This document shows positions 57,106-64,000 of a stretch of 64,000 nucleotides of DNA, piece after piece. The stretch lies in NCBI GenBank assembly GCA_028571685.1, contig CM053143.1, positions 157,598,329 to 157,662,328 of the forward strand, in the 5' to 3' direction. The translations under genes and the position numbers were made by a program. Below the pieces are notes generated by a model. The model saw only the letters and a list, made by a program, of their open reading frames with translations, did not search any database and was not told where the DNA came from. Each line of letters opens with the position of its first letter. Position 1 is the first letter of the stretch. The stretch is from Heterohyrax brucei. Its lineage: Eukaryota > Chordata > Mammalia > Hyracoidea > Procaviidae.

Positions 57106-57808
57106 ACAAGGACTGACAATAAGTTCACAAGCTCATCCTAGAAAAAGTGCTATATTCCTCATTGTTGACTGTCACTACACAAAACCAACATGCTGCTGTT
57201 GAGTCAGCCCTGGCTCATAGTGAACCTGTAAATCAGAGTAGAACTGTCTCATAGCTTCCAAGTTGCACCTGGTGGATTTGAACTGCCAGCTGTTTGGTTA
57301 GCAGGCATAGAACTTAATCCACTATTACACAAAAGTTTACACTCCAGTCACCTGTTAGGAAGCTGTGCACTAATATCAGTGCCTAGTCTACCCTTCAAAG
57401 CAATCTTGGAACTCTTTTTCTAAAATGTCCATTAGAGCTGTTGCCGTACTTTCCTTGATGTCCTGAATGTCATCAAAATGTCCTTTCAATAGTTCCTTTA
57501 TCTTAAGGTAGGGAAAAAAGTCATTGAGGGCCAGATCACGAGAGTAGGAAGGGTGTTTTAATACAGTTATTTGTTTGCTGGCTAAAAACTACCTCACAGA
57601 CAACTGTACAATTAAGTTCATGAACCTGTCACCTTGCTCAATGGCCATTCCAGAAAGAGTTCCAAAGTTGTTTTGAAGGGTGGACTAAGCACTTGTGTCA
57701 GTTTACAACTTCCCAGGGGAGTACTTAAAAGATGACCTTGGTGATACTTGGCAGTGAGCTATTTAGCACTTAGAAAAATTAAGTTCACTGACTTAGTTGT
57801 CAGAAATC
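57106..57808 (-). mobile_element. Mariner-like DNA transposon with long inverted arms, SINE inside
   Basis: A Tc1/mariner relic flanked by TA (57104 and 57809). Left arm on the minus strand: after the SINE, decayed transposase C-terminus from about 57590 to 57390, reading KHPSYSRDLALNDFFPYLK and then HFDDIQDIKESTATALMDIL. The first matches the mariner YSPDLAPxDFFLFPxLK motif that carries the last Asp of the DDD triad. Right arm (about 57640-57808): the same C-terminal end in the opposite direction (ccagaaagagttccaaagtt, gaagggtggactaagcac). So both ends derive from the element's 3' end, as a palindrome of about 170 bp per arm. Total without the SINE is about 555 bp, versus about 1.3 kb for a full mariner. 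Confidence 0.85.
57180..57326 (-). mobile_element. AfroSINE inside the mariner
   Basis: Plus strand: aacatgctgctgttgagtca, gctcatagtgaacctgtaaa, gcacctggtggatttgaact, ttggttagcaggcatagaac. Short form. It dates the mariner as older. Confidence 0.9.
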
Positions 57809-58589
57809 TAGTATCAGCTTTCCACTTTTCCTTTCTGTTTGTCCAGAAGCAAAGTACATCGCTGTCTCATCCCTATTTGTCCCCGCAAGAAATGGTACTG
57901 GATTTGCCAACATTCTGAGTTTATTTTTTTAATTTTTATTTTTATAGCTTTTCTATACTCTTCTCAGAAGTCAGCTCATAATTTAAACTCTAATTTCAAT
58001 TATTTTTAGAAGAGACTAAGTTTTTGTACTACTGTTAAAAGTTTAGTGCTAATGAAGAAGATTCAGAAATTTAACTCTGAGTGTAACTGGAGATAGACAC
58101 TCTCATCTTGATCCTATATTGTTGCTTCTCTGCTTCTATGAGTCTGCAAAGCTATTAGCAAGAGCTGATAGAATTGTTTTCAGAATAGTAGTAGAATTTG
58201 ACCTGTTGCTTCTTATGTGATTAAACCATACTAGCTTTACTCATGGAATTGGAGACATTTATTTTGCATCCTAAGAGACTTCCTCCCTCTTCTTAAATAT
58301 TAGTGCATGTTGAATTTGTAGTAAAGTTAAATATTGAGTACATGAGATGCTATGTACTGGTATTTTATGTATCTGTCTATTATCTATCTAGCTATCTGTC
58401 TACATTTAAAAAAATCAGTGGTGGTCTATGAAGTATAAAAAAATATGGTTTATTTGTAGAAGTTTGTGTTTGTGTGTTATAGGGTAGCTAACTATCCCAG
58501 TTTGTCTGAGGCTAAGAGATTTCACTAATAAAATTGGCTTGGGCAAACTACAGTAATTGGTCATTCTAATGCATTAAATGTATTGTATC
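57809..58589. other. Unassigned sequence
   Basis: Nothing recognised. A few tatc units lie at 58376-58400. Confidence 0.5.
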
Positions 58590-58785
58590 TACCACTGACA
58601 TAAATCCATATATTGTACATTATGTGCTCACAAGAACTGTATGAGATAGATTTTATTTATATCCTCACAATACAAATGAGAATTAGAGCACAATAACTAC
58701 ATGTCTGAGGCTATACAAATAGATTCTTTTAAAACTTGAGTGCTACCCTTATTTTGTCTATCTCCAGAGTCTGTGATCTTTATGT
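58590..58785 (+). repeat. MIR
   Basis: tcacaagaactgtatgagat, tttatttatatcctcacaat, gagaattagagcacaataac and tctgaggctatacaaataga follow the MIR core and 3' half. Confidence 0.75.
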
Positions 58786-59059
58786 AGTACAGAAATGATG
58801 GATTCTAAGCAAGTAAAATCACTACTTATCAAAACTTACCTAATGAAAGAAATTCACAGAAAACAGTTTTCCTGTAACCTGAGTGTAGTTAAGAGCAATG
58901 CTGATATTACTGAATATTTAAAACTGCTTCATATATGCAGAAAAACCCCACAACTTTTTTTTAGTTCTATCTTTTTATATGAAATCTATTTAGATTTTTT
59001 ATAGCTACTGCAATAAAGTTGATATTTTATTAAAAGGTCATGATTTAAAGTACCATTAT

Positions 59060-59255
59060 CAGGAACATGCGCTCCTGACTGAAATGCTTATGTTTGAATT
59101 TCAGCTCTGCCAATTATTGCAAATTGCATAGCCACAGATAAATAACTTCTCAGGGCTTCAGGTCCCCTTTCTTAATGGTTTCTACCCCTTCAAGTGGTTG
59201 GTTAGATGAATTGATGTCTATAAAGCACTTACAACTTTGGCTGCTACAATGAGAT
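59060..59255 (-). repeat. MIR
   Basis: Plus strand reads the reversed MIR: gtttgaatttcagctctgcc, aataacttctcagggcttca, ggtcccctttcttaatggtt and tctataaagcacttac. Confidence 0.75.
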
Positions 59256-59657
59256 GAGTCATTGGCAGTCTTATATAGGCTATTTGATTTTTAAATTGAA
59301 CTACGGACTATACTGTGGCATTGTATTTCTCCTGAGTATAGATTTAATTTCAGTTAATATTGTTACTGGCAGATTTTAAAATGCCTCAATGATCATTGGT
59401 GAAATTGGAGTTTAAACAATAGATGGGTTTTTATTCTTTTAGTGAGGCTGATTGTTAATACATGCATCTTTTCATCTAAATTGAAATAGAAGTTGCTATT
59501 TATTTCCTCATATTGTTTAAGGGCACTTTCCCAACACCTGTGGAAAGAACTGTCACTGAGCATGTTCCCAAGGTACGGCAGTCAGCAAAAAGGTCCTTAG
59601 TCCCGCTAGCCTGAGGAATATGTGTCTCTAACAGATTGCCAGGAAAAATTAACTGCT
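59256..59657. other. Unassigned sequence
   Basis: Nothing recognised. Confidence 0.5.
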
Positions 59658-59853
59658 GCAGGTAGAACAGCTGCTGGTTCAAACAATTTTGATCTTTTTA
59701 TATCTTGTATTCATTCTATTTCCACGTGGAATTGGCCCACTTGTTAAGGAGAGCCGCAGGTAGTCCAGCTGCTGGTTCAAAAAGTCTGATCTTCTTATAG
59801 GTTTTGTTCATTGCATTTTGACATAGAATAGGCCTAGTTGTTTTCAGAAGGCC
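59658..59853. repeat. Imperfect tandem duplication, two 98 bp units
   Basis: Unit 1 (59658-59755) begins gcaggtagaacagctgctgg and unit 2 (59756-59853) gcaggtagtccagctgctgg. They share the following gatctt...ttgt-ttcatt order and end gagagcc and gaaggcc. Identity by eye is roughly 70 percent with no length change. I do not recognise the unit. Confidence 0.8.
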
Positions 59854-61011
59854 CCCCAAGGGGAAGTTTTTACAAAATAACTTTGTAACCTTTTCAAGGA
59901 GACAAATAAACCTTCTATTTTTACTCCTCTTGGCAAGTAAAATAGACCATTCCAGAAATTCCATTGTAAACATTTTCCCTAAAATTTATTGAAGAGAGTA
60001 GTATGCAGTTCAAGAAATTAATTAGGAATGGATAAATACCAAGAGGTTTATGTTAAGCTTTTTCATGTTTTTAATGGAAACTTGGGTCGTAACACTGGAA
60101 ATGCCAGCATTTGCTTGTACATAGGAAGATTTTTGTGTGTATAAAAACACTGAAATGAAACAGCTATACTCTTGCTGTAGAGAAAATTAATCGTCCTTTC
60201 TACAGGACTTTCCCCAGTTCATTGTACTGAAGGCTTTCGGAATTGTGTGCCTTATGTTCTTTTAAATATTCAACATTATTAAACTATTATATGTGGTATG
60301 TGTGTATATTTGCAATAATAGCGTATATATGCGATACATAACTGCATGTTATTAGAAAGAAAGTTGTCCTCCTTTGAGTCTTTGACTCTAGCTATTTGCA
60401 AATTCGCTCAACTTTCTTCCTCCTCCAAGGGATAGAATTCACAAGGAAGGTTATTGACATAATGACTGGAAAATTGCTTTCTAGCACATTTATTACTACT
60501 TTCTGAAAAATTAATGGATTATAAAAACATACATGAATTTCTTCTTGAAGTTAAAAATTCTCAGCTACCTCTAATGACATTTGTATATATTCCTCTCTTT
60601 GTGTCTTTTCACTTCTCACATGGCAATCTTCATTTATATCTAAGGTACTCAGAAACACACACAAAATATTATTTTTGAAAAAGAGCAGTGTAATTTGGAG
60701 TAAATATCTGTAGCATAAGACTGTATATTTAATTCATTAATCTATTTCAGAAATGTAGAGAAAAAATTAATGAAATGAAAAGAATATTTTTTCTTTGCCT
60801 GTTTTTCAACATAGTTTCTATTAAACATATACCATAGCATATGACACAGTGCAAAAGCTAAATAATTAATAAGTAAAATAATTTTTACTGTATTGTTCGT
60901 ATACTTACTATACAAATCATTTATAGGAACCATGTATCCTTAGACATGTTACTGAATAAATGTCTATATTCAAAAATCTTAACATTTCTGTTAATGGCCT
61001 TAAAAGAATTA
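59854..61011. other. Unassigned AT-rich stretch
   Basis: Nothing recognised. Confidence 0.5.
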
Positions 61012-61062
61012 CCCCATACCCATTGCCATCTAGCTGAGTCTGACTTATGGTGACCCTTAAAA
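61012..61062 (-). repeat. AfroSINE 3' fragment
   Basis: accccatacccattgccatc and gtctgacttatggtgaccct match the reversed SINE tail; the rest is absent. Confidence 0.7.
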
Positions 61063-61086
61063 TAATTAACATATTTTAATGAAAAT

Positions 61087-61290
61087 TGAATTAAACTGAT
61101 CCCTGTTGAGTCAATTCTGACTGTAGTGACATTACAGAACAGAGTAAAACTGCCTAATAAGATTTCTAAGGCTGCAATCTTTGTGGAAACTTGCTGCCAC
61201 ATCTGTGTCCTGTAGAGTTGCTATTGGGTTTAAACCATCAACCTTTTAGTTAGTATCTAAGGGCTTAACCATTATGCAATCAGTGAAATA
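61087..61290 (-). mobile_element. AfroSINE, long form
   Basis: Plus strand: gttgagtcaattctgactgt, gagtaaaactgcctaataag, the long-form block ggctgcaatctttgtggaaa and cttgctgccacatctgtgtc, then gggtttaaaccatcaacctt and aaccattatgcaatcag. A further tail scrap (ccattgccatcaagtcaatt) follows at about 61293. Confidence 0.8.
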
Positions 61291-61325
61291 ATCCATTGCC
61301 ATCAAGTCAATTCCTAATTATCAGG

Positions 61326-61719
61326 AGGTAATTTGCTTAAAAATATATAAGCAAGAGCATTTCAAATATCGCAGTGGTGTGAGTATTGTACTAACACTCC
61401 TATGACAATTGCAAATACTTTATAAAATAGAAAAACACATTTTGAAGGCATCAAAGAGTGGTCAAAACAAGCAGATGTTTAAAGGGGAGTATATCTTGAA
61501 ATAACTGAAGCATGCTCACTGGGTGAGATCCACAGTGGTTTGACTTTTCCCCAGAGTCACCACCCAGTTAGTGGCAGGGGGAAGCTTGAATTCAAGCAAA
61601 AAATCAGTTTCATTAACTGCAAATGTAAGAGAAAGGAGTTCAGATCTGTCAGAGTGGCTGGAATTTTAGACAGGCATGTCCAGGAAGGCAAGAATCATAT
61701 GGGAGATCACTGACATCTA
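61326..61719. other. Unassigned sequence
   Basis: Nothing recognised. Confidence 0.5.
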
Positions 61720-61876
61720 GGTATAAAATCCTTGCAAGGAGTTGATGCAGACTCATAGAGATCTTTTAAAACAGAGTAGAACTATCCCATAAGATTTCCA
61801 AGCAGTGACTGTTGTGTGCAAACTGTTGATGTGTTGGTGAGTAGGCAACCTCTTAACTGCTGTGTCACCAGGGTTC
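61720..61876 (-). mobile_element. AfroSINE, short form
   Basis: Plus strand: gcagactcatagagatcttt, gtagaactatcccataagat, gtaggcaacctcttaactgc and tgtgtcaccagggttcc. It lies ten bases from the retroviral LTR. Confidence 0.85.
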
Positions 61877-61885
61877 CATTTAATT

Positions 61886-62248
61886 GTAAAGTCCTGTTAT
61901 TGGACAAAGACATGTGTTCCATGGCTACCTGCTGGCCAATAAGCCAGTTGTGGAGACAGGTTCGGGTGAAAATGATCAAAGGATTTTTATTATCCATGTA
62001 CACAGGGGACAGACAGCATTTGTGTTCTCCAAGCCTGTCCAAAACCATCAAGTAAGGTTGGGATATTTAAAGGGGAAGCTATGTGCCATGCCAGCACAGG
62101 CAGTAGGTGTGGAGTTGGTGGTGAGGAGAACAGTGAAAGCAGTTTGGGAGGGACGTCTGTCCCAGAGCAGGCTGCATCCAATCTGAAGTCCAGAAAACTC
62201 TCAGCAGTCAGCTAAGGCAGTCGGTCCTCACCAGGGCCTTTACTGGCA
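61886..62248 (-). mobile_element. Endogenous retrovirus fossil, 3' LTR
   Basis: A 363 bp minus-strand LTR running from tgccagtaaaggccctggtg to ataacaggactttaca. A polyadenylation-like ataaaaatcctttgatcatt lies about 100 bp from its end. The purine tract expected just upstream of a 3' LTR is next to it (62249-62267, read on the minus strand). ERV class not determined. Overlapping frames of 63-90 codons on both strands are incidental. Confidence 0.65.
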
Positions 62249-64000
62249 CCTCCACTTTTTTTTGTGGAGAAGTCTACTGAACATCTCTGTTTTAGGACAT
62301 ACAGGACACTCCACCTTATAGTGGCCTCATTGTTGACAACACTTGTATTAATCAGGGTCCATCTAGCCTTTAGAGTCTCTTGGTAACTGTTGTCAGGATA
62401 CAGGTCTCAGAGCTGTCGATGAGGAGGATGTTCATAGTAAGTGAGAGGAAAATATCTCAGGAATTTACAGACCCAAACCATTTAGACAACTGACTCCACC
62501 AACCTGAGTGATAAAGAGGGGACTAAACTCAGGCATTGGCATGACAATATCTCTAATCCCCTCAAAACTGTTCCTCTGGTATGTATCCCCAAAGCAACAA
62601 TATAGCCAATTTTAAATCTTACTTGTGTCCCAATTAGTAACTTTTATCCCAGCAACTTAACAGGGCATTCAGGGATACATGGAAACAAGTGTTCTTTTTA
62701 ACTGTGGCCCATTAGACATTATCAGACATAAAAGAAAACTTCATCAGACATAAGAGTAAATCACACAGTCTCACTTGGAAAGCAGTGTCCATTGGGTAAT
62801 CCATGATAGAGGAGGTGGCTTCTCTCATCTAAGACAAGTCTAGTCTTTGCTTTCCCAAGTCCACATCAGAGTGCAACCCTTAGCTTTACCGTGTAGGTGC
62901 TGGTGTGGCCAGAAGGCAGATGGGCCTTGAGGCCTCTGTCAGTGGTCAGTCTCTTAGAATCCCCTTCTGAGAGAGTCTGGTAAGTCCTGACCATCTTGGC
63001 CTTTGAACATCCTGTTTTAGGACATACAGGACACTCCACCTTATAGCGACCTTATTTTTTATAATACCTGTATGACTTGACGGCACTTGGCTTTGGCTGT
63101 ATTAATCAGGGTCCATATTCTACTGGACAGTGGGGTAATCTAACTGCGTTACCTGGAGGTGAACATTGGAGCACTATAGCCACAACCAGACTTTACTTTT
63201 ATCCTTTTTTTCTCTGCTGCCAAACTCTCTATTGTTAAATAACCTTAAATCTCACCTCTGCCAATTGGGAGTATAGACTGACGGTTCACTTCAAGCTCTC
63301 TAACTCATCTTATGTCTGATGTGGACCAGGATACAAAATGCATGGCCATAATGGCCTTTTTAACAGTGTCTGGAGTAAAATAGTAGACCAGTTTATCTTA
63401 GCCATTATTTGACTTAAGGTGGCTTGAGGAACCAGGCAGTAGTTTGCATGGGCCACCTTAACATCCATAGAAGCCAGAAATTTACAGACCCTGGAAGAAT
63501 TATGTACCCTGGTGTAAAACCCTTGATCAAAGTGTTCAATAAATAGTAATAGAACATTGTCAGTTTTTTTAAGATCTCAGGCACCATACACACAGCAACA
63601 TTTATCAGTCAAGAATTAAACTATTTTCTGATAGAATAAGAAACCTAGTGTGATTTTAATTTGTAAAATCAGAGCTAAACTTTTAGATAATTCTCTGACT
63701 ATGGTATTTATAATTCTGCTATGCTTACACACAAAAATTCCTAACTGAAGAATTGCAACACCCAAACCCATTAGTTAAATGATTTTTAGGAGAAAGGAAA
63801 ATGATTTCTCATATCCAGAAAGCAGAACTTTTTAAATCTCTTTTGAGATATCTAGTTAATCAGCAAAAACTGTAGATGACTAAAAACTTAATATGATCAT
63901 AGTCAATAAAAATAGATCTTCTTAATGGTAAGTTAATTACAAGCAAGATATAAGGCCAAATAATACCCAACCTGCTCAGGTGGAGAAAAAAAAAAAACCT
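62249..64000 (-). mobile_element. Endogenous retrovirus fossil, internal region (runs off the window)
   Basis: Everything from the purine tract to at least 63560 reads as internal sequence of the element whose 3' LTR is at 61886-62248; how far it reaches is unclear. The copy is broken in several places and I assign no gene to it. It contains a direct repeat (62278-62363 and 63006-63117). A matching 5' LTR would lie beyond the right edge. Confidence 0.5.
63068..63102 (+). mobile_element. Micro-insertion: 23 bp SINE/RTE tail with 6 bp target duplication
   Basis: Positions 63074-63096 read gacttgacggcacttggctt plus tgg, the last bases of AfroSINE (gactcgacggcactgggtttgg). It is flanked by ctgtat on both sides. 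The sister repeat at 62278-62363 has the empty site (acttgtattaatcagg). An extremely 5'-truncated retrotransposed copy. Confidence 0.7.

Noticed and set aside
61782-62186. Overlapping open frames on both strands at the LTR
   Set aside because: Coding potential on both strands of one LTR is not plausible; the slightly higher G+C content explains fewer stops.
1-64000. CRISPR-like spaced repeats
   Set aside because: Recurring segments such as catagagtttccaagg belong to dispersed SINEs at irregular distances, in both directions. This is a mammalian genome.

Overview
The window reads as nuclear DNA of an afrotherian mammal, most likely a paenungulate such as an elephant (hyrax and sirenians are not excluded). 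The evidence is the repeat content. There are about 27 tRNA-derived SINEs of the AfroSINE type, in a common short form and a rarer form with an extra block of about 45-50 bp. There are eleven stretches of an RTE LINE whose 3' tail resembles the SINE tail, one composite SINE with a tRNA-Gly-like head and RTE-like body, L1 3' ends of an afrotherian kind, and LTRs of an ERVL-MaLR-like family. Ancient mammal-wide repeats (L2, MIR) lie between them. Family names come from memory of consensus sequences; no database was searched.

No intact host protein-coding gene, rRNA, tRNA or other functional RNA gene was found. The only gene-like item that I cannot assign to a repeat is a 132-codon frame on the minus strand near 53.9-54.4 kb, perhaps a broken retrocopy or old exon. 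The window looks like an intergenic or deep-intronic repeat graveyard, about half of it recognisable transposable elements.

Layout: 0-3.3 kb is a three-level nest (old mammalian repeat, LTR in it, RTE in the LTR). 5.8-11.5 kb is rich in RTE, including a probable twin-primed copy, an RTE 3' half cut by a SINE, and an RTE 5' half with endonuclease sequence. 14.7-19.2 kb holds RTE tails, two adjoining SINEs and an RTE with both ends but no reverse-transcriptase core. 20.6-24.7 kb has two L1 3' regions in opposite directions flanked by SINEs. 25.4-26.8 kb has RTE, AfroSINE, the composite SINE and MIR. 27.4-29.7 kb has an LTR and two L1 3' ends. 31-34.2 kb is another copy of the old repeat carrying at least five later insertions. 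35-39.4 kb is L1 sequence. 43.1-48.7 kb is an RTE carrying a near full-length RTE in the opposite direction plus two SINEs. 49-52.8 kb is SINE and L1, including an L1 inserted in a SINE and an L1 with a doubled 3' end. 56.5-57.8 kb has an L2 and a mariner derivative with long inverted arms. 61.9-64.0 kb is the 3' end of an endogenous retrovirus fossil running off the right edge.

The elements form a clear order in time: L2, MIR and the unnamed old repeat first; then the MaLR-like LTRs, mariner and older L1; then RTE; then AfroSINEs, several of which lie inside RTE, L1-flanked, LTR-flanked or mariner sequence. RTE enzymes probably moved both SINE types, because the tails match.
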